Numbered from the stretch's first letter, positions 16,166 through 26,581 are shown. The stretch: DNA of 64,000 bases from Variovorax jilinensis (GCF_030316885.1 NZ_JASZYQ010000001.1:1-64000); one strand, 5' to 3'. A program made the numbers and translations. The notes: generated by a model from the sequence alone, not told the origin.

Positions 16166-17472
16166 GGGGCGCAAAGAGCGGGAGCCGCGGGCGCCCGGGC
16201 CGCTGGCGCCACAGCCTGCGCCATTCGCTGCGGGTGCGGCTGATCGTGGTCTTCGTCGTGCTGGCGCTGGCGATGACCGCGGTCTTCCTGGGCGGCATGC
16301 AGCGGGCCTTCTCCACCGGCTGGCGCGATGCCGCACGGCCGCTCGTGGCCGACTACATGGACCGCATCGTGGCCGATCTCGGCACGCCGCCCGATGTCGG
16401 CCGTGCCAAGGCGCTGGTGGCCCGGCTGCCGATCTCGATCCGCATCGAAGGCCCGGCCGTGAACTGGGATTCGCATCCCGAGCGCGGCCGGCATGGCTTC
16501 GGCCCGCGCAACAGCGACTGGTTCAGCCGCAGCACGGCCGACGGCCACCGCGTGAGCTTCGGCGTCGGCACTCTGGCGTGGCAGCGCGAGCCCCGGGGCA
16601 TCGGCTGGATCACGCTGGCGCTGCTGCTGGCGCTGATTGTGCTGGCCTATGCCTACGTGCGACGCCTGCTGCGCCCGCTCGACGACATCCGGGCGGGCGC
16701 CGAGCGGTTCGGCCGCGGCAGCTTCGACAGCCCGATCCCGCTGCGCCGGCGCGACGAGCTCGGCGACCTCGCCGGGCGCATCAACACCATGGCGCACGAC
16801 ATCCACGGCATGCTCGACGCCAAGCGCGCGCTGCTGCTGGCGCTGAGCCACGAGCTGCGCTCGCCGCTCACGCGGGCCCGGCTCAATGCCGAGCTGCTGC
16901 CGGTCGGCCAGGAGGGTGCGCCCGAGCGCGCTGCGCTGCTGCGCGACCTGGCCGAGATGCGCGACCTGATCAGCGACCTGCTCGAGAGCGAACGGCTCGC
17001 GAGCCCGCACGCGGCGCTGCACCGCGAGCCGGTCGACCTCGCGGCGCTGCTGCGCGAGATGGCGGCCGAGCACGCCGAAGGCGCCCGCATCACGCTGGCA
17101 CTCGAAGACGGACTGCCGCCGCTCGCGCTCGACCGTTCGCGCATCCGCCTGCTGGTGCGCAACCTGCTGGACAACGCGCTGCGCCATGGCGGCGAAGCAG
17201 CCGAGCCGCCGCGTCTGAGCCTGGGCCGCGCCGCGGAGGGCACAGGCATCGAACTGGAACTGCGCGATTTCGGCCCCGGCGTGGGTGCCGCGCAGATCGA
17301 GCACCTGACCGAACCCTTCTATCGGACCGACGGCGCACGCCAGCGCGCCACGGGCGGCGTCGGGCTCGGCATGTACCTCTGCCGGCTGGTGGCGGAGGCG
17401 CACGGCGGCACGCTCGCGGTGCGAAATGCGGAGCCCGGGCTCGCGGTCAGCGTGCGGCTGCCTGGCGCCTGA
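16162..17472 (+). CDS. Sensor histidine kinase, CpxA-like
   Basis: 436 residues from GTG 16162. Membrane helix at about 25-45, a periplasmic sensor of about 100 residues, a second helix at 148-165, HAMP, then HisKA with His230 in ALSHELRSPLTRARLN and an ATPase domain (LVRNLLDNALRHGG, DFGPGVG, GVGLGMYLCRLVAEAHGG). It should phosphorylate the regulator encoded just before it. Its last 26 bases overlap the 3' end of the convergent AraC gene. Confidence 0.94.
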   Translation: MRGAKSGSRGRPGRWRHSLRHSLRVRLIVVFVVLALAMTAVFLGGMQRAFSTGWRDAARPLVADYMDRIVADLGTPPDVGRAKALVARLPISIRIEGPAVNWDSHPERGRHGFGPRNSDWFSRSTADGHRVSFGVGTLAWQREPRGIGWITLALLLALIVLAYAYVRRLLRPLDDIRAGAERFGRGSFDSPIPLRRRDELGDLAGRINTMAHDIHGMLDAKRALLLALSHELRSPLTRARLNAELLPVGQEGAPERAALLRDLAEMRDLISDLLESERLASPHAALHREPVDLAALLREMAAEHAEGARITLALEDGLPPLALDRSRIRLLVRNLLDNALRHGGEAAEPPRLSLGRAAEGTGIELELRDFGPGVGAAQIEHLTEPFYRTDGARQRATGGVGLGMYLCRLVAEAHGGTLAVRNAEPGLAVSVRLPGA

Positions 17473-18403
17473 ACTCGCTCGGGCTGCCGCCCGTGTGCTC
17501 GCGGAACACGCGGCTGAAGTGCGAGAGATTGCTGAAGCCCGAGGCCAGTGCGATGTCGGTCACCGGCCGCGCCGCATTGGCGGGGTCGAGCAGCTCGCGG
17601 ATGCTGCAGGCCAGCCGCTGCTGCAGGATGTAGCCGGTCAGCGTGTCGTCGTCGCCCGCGAAGGCGTTGTGCAGGTGGCGCTTGCTGCACCGCATGGCCT
17701 GGGCGATGCCGTCGATCGACAGCGAGGGGTCGCGAAGATGCCGGGCCACGTGCTGCCGGATGCGGTCCTTGAGCGCCTCGCGCTGGGTCCGCGGCGTTTC
17801 CTGGCCGGCCAGCTCCATGAGCGAGAGCCGCACCAGCTGGATGATCAGCTCGCCGGCGCCGCGCGCCGCCGCCTCGCTCATGTGGGGCAGTTCGAGATAG
17901 GTGTTGCGCATGGTCTCGAGCGCCACGCGCGAGATGCCGCTGCTGCCGCCCACGCGGCGCGCCATCAGCGATTCGAGCGGCAGGCCGGAGGTCGCGAGCT
18001 GCTGCTTGGGCAGCATCACGATGAGGTGATCGCTGCGCTCGGGGTTGGCCACGGTGTAGTCGGCCGTGGTGTCGTAGAGCGTCCAGCCGCCGGCGCGCAC
18101 GGCGGCCTCGCGGCCGCGCTGGGCGACCTCGGCCGAGCCCTGCCACGGCGCCACGATCTTGAGATAGGCGGCCTCGCTGCTGCGCGCCATCTGCGGCGTG
18201 CGCAGCACGCGGTGGCGATTGGCCTCGAGCCGCGTGAGGATGACGTCGCCGGCCTGGGATGCCGCGAGGTGGCCGTCGAATTCGCTGTCGCCGTAGAGGT
18301 CGGAATCGAGCCCGCCGAAGTGGCGCCACACCCACTCGCGCCAGACCGGCGCGCGCTCGCGCGGCGGGACTTGGTCGGTGGACAGAAGCAGGGAGGCGGT
18401 CAT
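17447..18403 (-). CDS. AraC-family transcriptional regulator
   Basis: 318 residues. The N-terminal 190 or so residues resemble the AraC-binding-like sensor domain found with AraC regulators of aromatic and other catabolic genes. The C-terminal double helix-turn-helix includes SIDGIAQAMRCSKRHLHNAF and PVTDIALASGFSNLSHFSRV, ending GSPSEFRRQ. It is divergent from the ABC transporter operon, with two tandem 21-bp repeats in the gap, so it very likely controls that operon, with the transported compound or a metabolite as effector. Confidence 0.93.
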   Translation of the reverse strand: MTASLLLSTDQVPPRERAPVWREWVWRHFGGLDSDLYGDSEFDGHLAASQAGDVILTRLEANRHRVLRTPQMARSSEAAYLKIVAPWQGSAEVAQRGREAAVRAGGWTLYDTTADYTVANPERSDHLIVMLPKQQLATSGLPLESLMARRVGGSSGISRVALETMRNTYLELPHMSEAAARGAGELIIQLVRLSLMELAGQETPRTQREALKDRIRQHVARHLRDPSLSIDGIAQAMRCSKRHLHNAFAGDDDTLTGYILQQRLACSIRELLDPANAARPVTDIALASGFSNLSHFSRVFREHTGGSPSEFRRQAAAR

Positions 18404-18471
18404 GGGGGCCTGGGTCGGGAACGGGTCCTATTTTCCAGCCCCCCGCACCGGCCGCAGCTTTCGGGTTAACC

Positions 18472-18513
18472 ACTAGCGGTGTGCACGCTGCGACTAGCGC
18501 TTTGTGCGCAGCG
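18472..18513 (+). promoter_or_regulatory. Probable AraC-regulator operator: two abutting 21-bp direct repeats
   Basis: Repeat 1 (18472-18492) and repeat 2 (18493-18513) both begin actagcg and agree at 16 of 21 positions, including the shared cgc/gcg triplets near the end. A 21-bp period is two helical turns, the arrangement AraC-family monomers use. Five bases downstream is the -35 zone of a promoter whose -10 (tacgat, 18541-18546) precedes the transporter start at 18589. An overlapping inverted repeat, gcgctttg/caaagcgc (18497-18504 and 18516-18523), may be an alternative site. Confidence 0.6.
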
Positions 18514-18588
18514 GGCAAAGCGCGCGCGCACCGGCGTTCCTACGATGGCGGCACCGGACGCAACTCGACGCCCGCGAAGGAGACCCGC

Positions 18589-19782
18589 ATGCCAAACCTC
18601 GCCAATCGCCGCCGCTGGATCCAGGGAACCGCCACCGCGCTCGGGGCCGCGGCCGTCGCGCCTCGCCTGTGGGCACAGGGCGCGCCCGTGCGCATCGGCT
18701 ATGCCATCGCGCGCACCGGCCCCTGGGCCGCGGGCGCCCAGGTCAGCCAGGAACCCAACTACCTGCTGTGGACCGCCCAGGTCAATGCCGCGGGAGGGCT
18801 GTCGGTCAAGGGCGCCAAGCGGCCGATCGAGCTGATCGGCTACGACGACCGCAGCGAGACCGAGACCTGCGTGCGCACCTACGAGAAGCTCATGGGCAGC
18901 GACAAGGTCGACCTGATCCTGCCGCCCTGGGGCTCGGGCGCCAACTTCGCGGTGGCGCCGCTGGCCAATCGCTTCGGCTATCCGCTGCTGGCGCCGACCG
19001 CGCTCTCGCGCAAGCTGATCGACATGCACCTGCCGTACTTCTTCTCGCTGCTGCAGCAGCCCGACAAGATGATGGGCGCGCTGGTAGACATGATGGTGGC
19101 CAACGGCGTGAAGACCATCGCGATCGTCTACATGGACGACCTGTTCGGCCTCGAGAACTTCGCGGCGCTGAACAACGCGCTCAAGAAGACCTCGATCCAG
19201 GTGGTGGAGCGCAAGAGCTACCCGCTCGGCGTGAAGGACCTGGCGCCGGTGCTGCGCACCATGAAGGACCTGAACCCCGACGCCTTCATCGGCATCACCT
19301 ATCCGCCGGACACCATCCTCGCGAGCCGGCAGGCGCGCGAGATCGGCTTCAACCCGAAGTATTTCTATGCCTCGGTCGGCACCGCCTTCCAGCTCTACAA
19401 GAACGTGATGGCCGGCAACGCCGAGGGCGTCATCGGCATGGGCTCGTGGAACGCCAACACCAGCCCCGAGGCGCGCGCCTACTTCGAGGCCCACAGCAAG
19501 CAGTTCAGCAAGGAACCCGACCGCTGGGCCAGCGGCCATGCATGGGCCGGGCTCGAGATCCTGCAGCAGGCGGTCGCCAAGACCGGGCTGGACCGCAAGC
19601 AGCTGCGCGACTACATCGCGAAGAACGAGTTCAAGACCATCCTGGGCCCGATCCGCTTCGACGGCAGCGAGAACGCCTCGATACCGGGCACGGTCGCTCA
19701 ATGGCAGAACGGCGAGTTCGAGGTGGTCTGGCCCAAGGACCGCGCCACCGCCCAGCTCAAGCCGAAGCCGGCGTGGAAATGA
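18589..19782 (+). CDS. ABC transporter substrate-binding protein, branched-chain amino acid type
   Basis: 397 residues from ATG 18589, preceded by aagg. The N-terminus NRRRWIQGTATALGAAAVAP ends AQG and looks like a twin-arginine type signal peptide (RRRW). The mature protein is a LivK/type I periplasmic binding fold (RIGYAIARTGPWAAGAQ, YDDRSETETCVRTYEKLM, IVYMDDLFGLENF). Ligands of this family include amino acids, aromatic acids and amides; the downstream aldehyde dehydrogenase hints at an aromatic or aldehyde-derived compound. First gene of an operon of at least five. Confidence 0.92.
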   Translation: MPNLANRRRWIQGTATALGAAAVAPRLWAQGAPVRIGYAIARTGPWAAGAQVSQEPNYLLWTAQVNAAGGLSVKGAKRPIELIGYDDRSETETCVRTYEKLMGSDKVDLILPPWGSGANFAVAPLANRFGYPLLAPTALSRKLIDMHLPYFFSLLQQPDKMMGALVDMMVANGVKTIAIVYMDDLFGLENFAALNNALKKTSIQVVERKSYPLGVKDLAPVLRTMKDLNPDAFIGITYPPDTILASRQAREIGFNPKYFYASVGTAFQLYKNVMAGNAEGVIGMGSWNANTSPEARAYFEAHSKQFSKEPDRWASGHAWAGLEILQQAVAKTGLDRKQLRDYIAKNEFKTILGPIRFDGSENASIPGTVAQWQNGEFEVVWPKDRATAQLKPKPAWK

Positions 19783-19783
19783 C

Positions 19784-20659
19784 GTGTCGCTGAGCGGATG
19801 GGCCGAGCTGCTGGCCGGCGGCCTGATCACCGGCGGCATCTACGCGCTGGTGGCGATCGGCCTGAACCTGCAGTACGGCCTGATGCGCATCATGAACATC
19901 TCGCACGGCGAGTTCCTGATGCTGGGCGCCTTCGTCACCTGGTGGGCCCACACGTCGCTGGGCATCTCGCCGCTGCTGTTCCTGCCGGTGGCCTTCGCGC
20001 TGCTCATGGCCATCGGCATGGCGGTGCACTGGCTGTGCTTTCGCCAGGTGGCGGCGCGGGCGCCGAACGTCGAGGTGTTCGAGGCGCGCAGCCTGATGCT
20101 GGCCTTCGGCCTCATGTTCTTCGTGCAGAACGCGGCCCTGCTGATCTGGGGAGGTGACCTGCGCGGCTACGACTACCTGGCAGAGCCGGTGCAGTTCGCG
20201 GACATGCGATTCACGGCCAACAAGCTGGTGCTGTTCGGCGTCGCGCTGGCGCTCAGCGTGGCGCTGATCGCACTGCTCAAGCTCACGCTGCTGGGCAAGG
20301 CGGTGCGGGCGCTGATGCAGTCGCCGGTGGGCGCACAGCTGGTGGGCATCAACACCCGGCGGCTGCACCCGCTGATGTTCGGCATCGGCCTGGGCCTGTC
20401 GGGCGTGGCCGGTGCGCTGCTGTCGATGACCTACGAGATCTCGCCGTCGATGGGCGAGCCCTACACCGTGACCGCGCTGATCGTGATCACGCTGGGCGGC
20501 TTCGGCAGCATCGCGGGCAGCCTGGTCGGCGGCCTGCTGCTCGGCGTGGTCGAGGCGCTCGGCATGCACTTCACGAGCCCCTCGCTCAAGATGCTGCTGT
20601 CCTATGCGGTCTTCATCGGCGTGCTGATCTGGCGCCCCAACGGATTGTTCTCGCGATGA
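19784..20659 (+). CDS. Branched-chain amino acid-type ABC permease (LivH-like)
   Basis: 291 residues from GTG 19784, two bases after the binding-protein stop. It shows the LivH pattern of about eight membrane helices, with GGIYALVAIGLNLQYGLMRI and the motif NISHGEFLMLGAF at the start and TALIVITLGGFGSIAGSLVG near the end (EAA-like coupling region). It forms half of the membrane channel with the next gene. Its stop overlaps the next start (ATGA). Confidence 0.93.
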   Translation: MSLSGWAELLAGGLITGGIYALVAIGLNLQYGLMRIMNISHGEFLMLGAFVTWWAHTSLGISPLLFLPVAFALLMAIGMAVHWLCFRQVAARAPNVEVFEARSLMLAFGLMFFVQNAALLIWGGDLRGYDYLAEPVQFADMRFTANKLVLFGVALALSVALIALLKLTLLGKAVRALMQSPVGAQLVGINTRRLHPLMFGIGLGLSGVAGALLSMTYEISPSMGEPYTVTALIVITLGGFGSIAGSLVGGLLLGVVEALGMHFTSPSLKMLLSYAVFIGVLIWRPNGLFSR

Positions 20660-21580
20660 ATGCTGCCTCCGCATCGAAACCCTGGCTGCTGCTCGGCGCC
20701 GGGCTCGCGCTGGCCGCCGGCCTGCCGTGGCTGGCGTCCGAGTTCATGGTGTCGGTGGCTTTGAGCTGCCTCATGTACATCGCGCTGGCCACCAGCTGGT
20801 CGCTGTTCTGCGGCGCCACGCGCTACCTCTCGCTCGCGACCTCGGCCTTCTTCGGGCTCGGTGCGTATGCCAGCGCCACGCTGCTCGAGGTGCTGCCCTG
20901 GCCGCTGGTCATCCTCTGCGGCGCCGCGGTGGCGAGCTCAGTGGCGGTGCTGATGGGCGCGGCCGTGCTGCACCTGCGCGGCACCTACTTCGCGGTGCTG
21001 ACCTTCGGCATGACCGAGCTGATCCGCCACGCGGTGACCTTCGTCGAGAAGCAGGTCTCGGGCACGGTGGGCCGGGTGCTCGCGGTGGTGCCCTCAAACG
21101 AGACGGTCTATCTCACAATGCTCGCGATCGCGGGCGCCGCCATCGCCACCGCGATGCTGGTGCGGCGCAGCCGCTTCGGGCTCGCGCTCGCGGGCATCGG
21201 CGCCGACGAGCAGCGCGCCCAGACGCTGGGCGTCGACACGCGGCGCGTCAAGATCGCGGGCTTCGCGCTCACCGCGGCGTTCGCGGGCGCGGCCGGCGCC
21301 GCGATGGCGGTGCGCTGGACCTACATCGAGCCGGCCGCGGTGTTCAGCCCCTTCATCGGCTTCCAGACCGTGCTGATCGCGCTGATCGGCGGCGCCGCGA
21401 GCATCGGCGGCCCGGTGCTCGCGGCCGTCGTCTTCAGCCTGCTGGCCGAGACCCTGCGGCTGCAGCTGCCCTACGGCTACATGATGGTGCTGGGCCTGCT
21501 GCTGATCCTGTGCGTGATGTACCTGCCGAACGGGCTTGCCTCGCTCTGGCAGCGTCGCGCCCTGGCACGGGAGCGCAGCC

Positions 21581-21588
<8 letters not shown>
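20656..21588 (+). CDS. Branched-chain amino acid-type ABC permease (LivM-like)
   Basis: 310 residues with about ten membrane segments. LATSAFFGLGAYASA, HLRGTYFAVLTFGMTELIRH and GADEQRAQTLGVDTRRVKI are typical LivM positions, and FIGFQTVLIALIGGAASIGG is the coupling region. It overlaps livH by 4 bases and the ATPase gene by 8, so the subunits are made together. Confidence 0.93.
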
Positions 21589-22323
<735 letters not shown>

Positions 22324-22327
<4 letters not shown>

Positions 22328-23055
22328 GCGCGGACGTCCCTGCCGCAAGCCCCAGCAGCCTCGTGGTGCGTGGCCTCGCGGCCGGCTATCACGGCTTCCA
22401 GGTGCTGCGCGAACTCGACATCGACGTGCTGCCCGGCATCACCGTGGTGCTGGGTCCCAACGGCGCCGGCAAGACGACCCTGCTGAAGGCCCTGGCCGGG
22501 CTGCTGCCGCGGGCCGGAGAGGCCGTGCTCGACGGCGTCGCGCTGCCCCCGGCCGAGGCCACGGCCTGCGTGCGCCAGGGGATCGCGCTGGTGGCCGAGG
22601 GACGGCAGCTCTTTCCCCACATGACGGTCACCGAGAACCTCGAGCTCGGCGCCTGGCTGTCGCCGACGAGCCAGCGGCGCGAGCGACTGGCGCGCGCCTT
22701 CGAGGATTTCCCGCGGCTCAGGGAGCGCGCCGCGCAGCTCGCCGGCACCATGAGCGGCGGCGAACAGCAGATGGTGGCGGTGGCGCGCGCGATGATGAGC
22801 GGGCCGCGGCTGCTGATGCTCGACGAGCCTTCGCTGGGCCTGGCGCCGCGCATGGTCGACGAGCTGCTGGCCATCGTGCGCCGCATCGCGGCCCAGGGCG
22901 TGACCGTGCTGATGGTCGAGCAGAACGTGCGCAAGGCGCTGCAGTGCGCCGACCGCGGCTACGTGCTCGAGCGCGGCCGCATCGTCGCGGCCGGCGAGGC
23001 GCGGGCCCTGCTCGAATCCGACGCCATCCGCAAGGCCTACCTCGGCGTCGCCTGA
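22324..23055 (+). CDS. ABC transporter ATPase (LivF-like)
   Basis: 243 residues from GTG 22324, overlapping the previous stop. Walker A GPNGAGKTT, signature MSGGEQQMVAVARAM and Walker B LLMLDEPSLGLAP are all intact, and GIALVAEGRQLFPHMTVTEN is the LivF-type Q-loop region. It pairs with the LivG-like subunit as a heterodimeric motor. Confidence 0.94.
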
Positions 23056-23083
23056 CAACTTCAATCTCTCGAGGACTTTTCCG

Positions 23084-24535
23084 ATGGTCACCATTTCCAT
23101 GCTCATCAACGGCGAGCGCCGCTCGGCCGAGGGCGGCGCCAGCTTCGAGCGCCGCAATCCGCTCGATGGCAGCGTCGCCACCATTGCGCCCGCGGCCAGT
23201 GCGGCCGACGCGCAGGCGGCCGTCGAAGCCGCGGCAGCAGCGTTCCCGGCCTGGTCCGCGATGGGCCCGGGCGAGCGTCGCGGGCTGCTGCTCAAGGCCG
23301 CGCAGTCGCTCGAGGCCAGGGGCGAGGCCTTCGCGGCCGCAATGGCCGCGGAGACCGGCGCCTCGGGCATGTGGGCCGGCTTCAACGTGCACCTGGCGGC
23401 CGGCATGCTGATCGAGGCCGCCTCGCTGACGACCCAGATCGCGGGCGAGGTGATTCCGTCGGACGTGCCGGGCAGCCTCGCGATGGCGGTGCGCCAGCCG
23501 GCCGGCGTGGTGCTCGGCATCGCGCCGTGGAATGCGCCGGTGATCCTGGCCGTGCGCGCGGTTGCGACGCCGCTGGCCTGCGGCAACACCGTGGTGCTCA
23601 AGGGCTCGGAGCTGTGCCCGGCCACCCACGGCCTGGTGATCGAGGCACTGCAGGAGGCGGGCCTGCCGCCCGGCGTGGTGAACTTCGTGACCAACGCGCC
23701 GGCCGATGCGGGGGCGGTGGTCGAGGCCATGGTGGCCCATCCCGCGGTACGGCGCGTCAACTTCACGGGCTCGACCCGGGTCGGCCGCCTCATCGCCCAG
23801 ACCTGCGCCAGGTATCTCAAGCCGGTGGTGCTGGAGCTCGGCGGCAAGGCGCCGATGGTGATCCTCGACGATGCCGACATCGATGCCGCCGTGGCCGGCG
23901 CCGCCTTCGGCGCCTTCGCGAACTCGGGCCAGATCTGCATGTCGACCGAGCGCATCGTGGTCGACCGCAGGATCGCCGACGATTTCGTCGCCCGCTTCGC
24001 CGCCAAGGCGCAGAGCCTGCCGCTCGGCGATCCGCGCGCCGGCCCGGTGGTGCTGGGCTCGGTGGTCGACATGGCCACCGTGACGCGCTGCAACGCGCTG
24101 ATCGACGACGCGCTCGCCAAGGGCGCCACGCTGGTGTGCGGCGGCAAGGCCGGGAACACGCTGATGCCGGCCACGGTGCTCGATCACGTGACGCCCGCCA
24201 TGGCGATCTACCGCGAGGAATCCTTCGCGCCCGTCAAGGCCGTGGTGCGCGTGGACGGCGTCGAGGAAGCCGTCGCCACCGCCAACGACAACGAGTTCGG
24301 CCTGTCTTCGGCGGTGTACGGGCGCGACGTCGCGCGGGCCTGGAACGTGGCGCGCCGCATCGAGGCCGGCATCTGCCACGTCAACGGCCCCACGGTGCAC
24401 GACGAGGCCCAGATGCCCTTCGGCGGCGTCAAGGCCTCGGGCTACGGCCGCTTCGGCGGCAAGGCCGGCATCGACGCCTTCACCGAGCTGCGCTGGATCA
24501 CGGTGCAGACCACGCCGCGCCACTACCCGTTCTGA
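23084..24535 (+). CDS. Aldehyde dehydrogenase, salicylaldehyde/vanillin dehydrogenase-like
   Basis: 483 residues. The NAD-binding region includes GIAPWNAPVIL and GSTRVGR; catalytic Glu251 lies in LELGGKAP and the nucleophile Cys285 in NSGQICMSTERI. The GQICMSTER context is typical of NahF/XylC/Vdh-type enzymes that oxidise aromatic aldehydes to acids, but the exact substrate cannot be read. It follows the ABC transporter by 28 bases with an aggac ribosome-binding site and is probably in the same operon. Confidence 0.9.
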   Translation: MVTISMLINGERRSAEGGASFERRNPLDGSVATIAPAASAADAQAAVEAAAAAFPAWSAMGPGERRGLLLKAAQSLEARGEAFAAAMAAETGASGMWAGFNVHLAAGMLIEAASLTTQIAGEVIPSDVPGSLAMAVRQPAGVVLGIAPWNAPVILAVRAVATPLACGNTVVLKGSELCPATHGLVIEALQEAGLPPGVVNFVTNAPADAGAVVEAMVAHPAVRRVNFTGSTRVGRLIAQTCARYLKPVVLELGGKAPMVILDDADIDAAVAGAAFGAFANSGQICMSTERIVVDRRIADDFVARFAAKAQSLPLGDPRAGPVVLGSVVDMATVTRCNALIDDALAKGATLVCGGKAGNTLMPATVLDHVTPAMAIYREESFAPVKAVVRVDGVEEAVATANDNEFGLSSAVYGRDVARAWNVARRIEAGICHVNGPTVHDEAQMPFGGVKASGYGRFGGKAGIDAFTELRWITVQTTPRHYPF

Positions 24536-24627
24536 GGGCGCGCAGGCCATGTCGCCTGCGCTACCTGCGGCGGCGCGCGCCGGGGCTACGATGCGGCCGC
24601 ATCAGACATCCCCAAGGAGACCCGCGC

Positions 24628-25662
24628 ATGACCACCACCCTTACCAACCGCCAGGTCCGCCTGGCCAGGCGACCCGAAGGCGCTGCCAAGCGCGACGACT
24701 GGCAATACACCGACGAGCCGGTGGCCCAGCCGGCCGAGGGCGGCGTGCTCGTGAAGACGCTGTCGATCTCGCTCGACCCCGCGATGCGCGGCTGGATGAA
24801 CGAAGGCAAGAGCTACATCGCGCCGGTCGAGATCGGCGCCGTGATGCGCGCCGGCGGCATCGGCCGCGTCGTGGCCTCGCGCAACCCGGCCTTCGCGGTC
24901 GGCGACGCGGTCTACGGCACGCTCGGCGTGCAGCAGTACGCGCTGGTGCCGCAGGAGGAGATCAAGCGCAGCGGCCTCGTGAAGATCGACCTCGAGGCCG
25001 GCACCATCGGCCAGTGGCTCAACGTGCTCGGCATGCCGGGCATGACCGGCTACTTCGGCCTCATGGACGTGGGCCTGCCCAAGGCCGGCGAGACGGTGGT
25101 GGTTTCGGGTGCAGCCGGCGCGGTCGGCCAGACCGTGGGCCAGCTCGCCAAGATCAAGGGTTGCCGCGTGGTCGGCATCGCGGGCGGCGCCGCCAAGTGC
25201 GACTGGGTCGTGAAGGAGCTCGGCTTCGACGCCTGCATCGACTACAAGGCCGGCCCCTCGGCGGTGCGCGAAGGCCTCAAGGCGCATTTCCCCAAGGGCG
25301 TCGACATCTATTTCGACAACGTCGGCGGCGAGATCCTCGACACCGTGCTCGCGAAGCTCGCGCGCGGCGCCCGCATCATCATCTGCGGCGCCATCAGCCA
25401 GTACAACAACACGACGCCGGTGCAGGGCCCGAAGAACTACCTGAGCCTGCTCGTCAATCGCGCGCGCATGCAGGGCATCGTGGTGTTCGACTACGCCGAC
25501 CGCTATCCCGTGGCGATCGCCGAGATGTCGGCCTATCTGAAGGACGGCCGCATGAAGAGCCGCGAGGACGTGGTGGATGGCATCGACACCTTCCCCGAGG
25601 CGCTGACGCGGCTGTTCACGGGCGAGAACTTCGGCAAGCTGGTGCTGAAGATCTCCGACTGA
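24628..25662 (+). CDS. Zinc-independent medium-chain NADP-dependent oxidoreductase
   Basis: 344 residues from ATG 24628 (aaggag ribosome-binding site); a much longer open frame upstream lies across the dehydrogenase and is rejected. It belongs to the leukotriene B4 dehydrogenase/CurA type of MDR reductases: SISLDPAMRGWM near the N-terminus, nucleotide-binding VVSGAAGAVGQTVGQLAK, and VDIYFDNVGGEILD. It lacks zinc ligands. These enzymes reduce alpha,beta-unsaturated ketones and aldehydes. A tacgat box 36 bases upstream suggests its own weak promoter besides read-through. Confidence 0.9.
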   Translation: MTTTLTNRQVRLARRPEGAAKRDDWQYTDEPVAQPAEGGVLVKTLSISLDPAMRGWMNEGKSYIAPVEIGAVMRAGGIGRVVASRNPAFAVGDAVYGTLGVQQYALVPQEEIKRSGLVKIDLEAGTIGQWLNVLGMPGMTGYFGLMDVGLPKAGETVVVSGAAGAVGQTVGQLAKIKGCRVVGIAGGAAKCDWVVKELGFDACIDYKAGPSAVREGLKAHFPKGVDIYFDNVGGEILDTVLAKLARGARIIICGAISQYNNTTPVQGPKNYLSLLVNRARMQGIVVFDYADRYPVAIAEMSAYLKDGRMKSREDVVDGIDTFPEALTRLFTGENFGKLVLKISD

Positions 25663-25678
25663 ACGAGGGAGCGCGCGC

Positions 25679-26533
25679 TCAGCGCGCCCGCGTCCCCATC
25701 ACCGCCGCCGCGATGATCAGCGCCGCCGCCAGCGCGATGGTCCAGCTCAGCGGCCGGCCTGTCACGACCAGCAGCAGCGCGGTCGAGGCCAGCGGCGTGA
25801 TGTAGCTCAGGATGCCGATCTGGCGCGCGTCGCCGCGCTTGAGCGCGAGATCCCAGAAGTAGAAGGCGGCGCCCAGCGGCCCGAGCCCGCACAGGACGAC
25901 CAGCAGCCAGTCGCGCGCCGACATCGCCACCGCGGGCTCGAGCATCACGTGGCACAGCAGCGACAGCACGCCCGACACCAGGCCGAAGAGGCCGATCGCC
26001 GAGGTCGGGAAGGCCGGCACGCGCTTCGTCCACAGCGAGTAGCTGGCCCAGATGAAGGCCGATCCGAGCGCCGGCAGGAAACCCCAATAGGAGGCTGCCG
26101 CCGCGCTGCCGCCCGCTGCCGAATCGCCGCGCGCGCCGAGGATCGCGATCGCCGCCCCCGCAAAGCCCAGCAGTGCGGCCACGACGTGCAGCGGCCGCAG
26201 CGACACGCCCGGCAGCAACACCGGCGCCAGCACGACCATGAAGAGCGGCCACAGGTAGTTGACGAGGTTGGCCTCGACCGGCGGTGCATGGCGCAGCGCG
26301 ATGAAGAGCAGGAAATGGAAGCCGAACAGTCCGTAGACGCCGAGCGCCAGCGTGCGCGCAGGCACCGCCCAGGCGCGGCGGTCGCGCAGCACCAGCGGCC
26401 AACTCGGCAGGCTGCCGACGACCAGCGCCAGGCCCGTGAGCAGGAAGGGCGGCAGGTGGGAGAGCGAGGTGCCGAGCGAGGCGAGAGTGGCCCAGAGGGC
26501 AATCGCGGCGAGCGCGTTGAGCGTGGAAGACAT
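25679..26533 (-). CDS. EamA/DMT superfamily transporter
   Basis: 284 residues with ten predicted membrane helices in two similar halves, each an EamA unit (FHFLLFIALRHAPPVEANLV; LGAAFYFWDLALKRGDARQI). The family exports amino acids, metabolites or drugs; the layout recalls YddG-like aromatic amino acid exporters, but I cannot fix the substrate. It is convergent with the reductase gene (16 bases apart). Confidence 0.9.
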   Translation of the reverse strand: MSSTLNALAAIALWATLASLGTSLSHLPPFLLTGLALVVGSLPSWPLVLRDRRAWAVPARTLALGVYGLFGFHFLLFIALRHAPPVEANLVNYLWPLFMVVLAPVLLPGVSLRPLHVVAALLGFAGAAIAILGARGDSAAGGSAAAASYWGFLPALGSAFIWASYSLWTKRVPAFPTSAIGLFGLVSGVLSLLCHVMLEPAVAMSARDWLLVVLCGLGPLGAAFYFWDLALKRGDARQIGILSYITPLASTALLLVVTGRPLSWTIALAAALIIAAAVMGTRAR

Positions 26534-26581
26534 CGGCAGCGAGCTTAAGCGAAGCGCATGAGCGCCCGACCCTGCGCGAGA

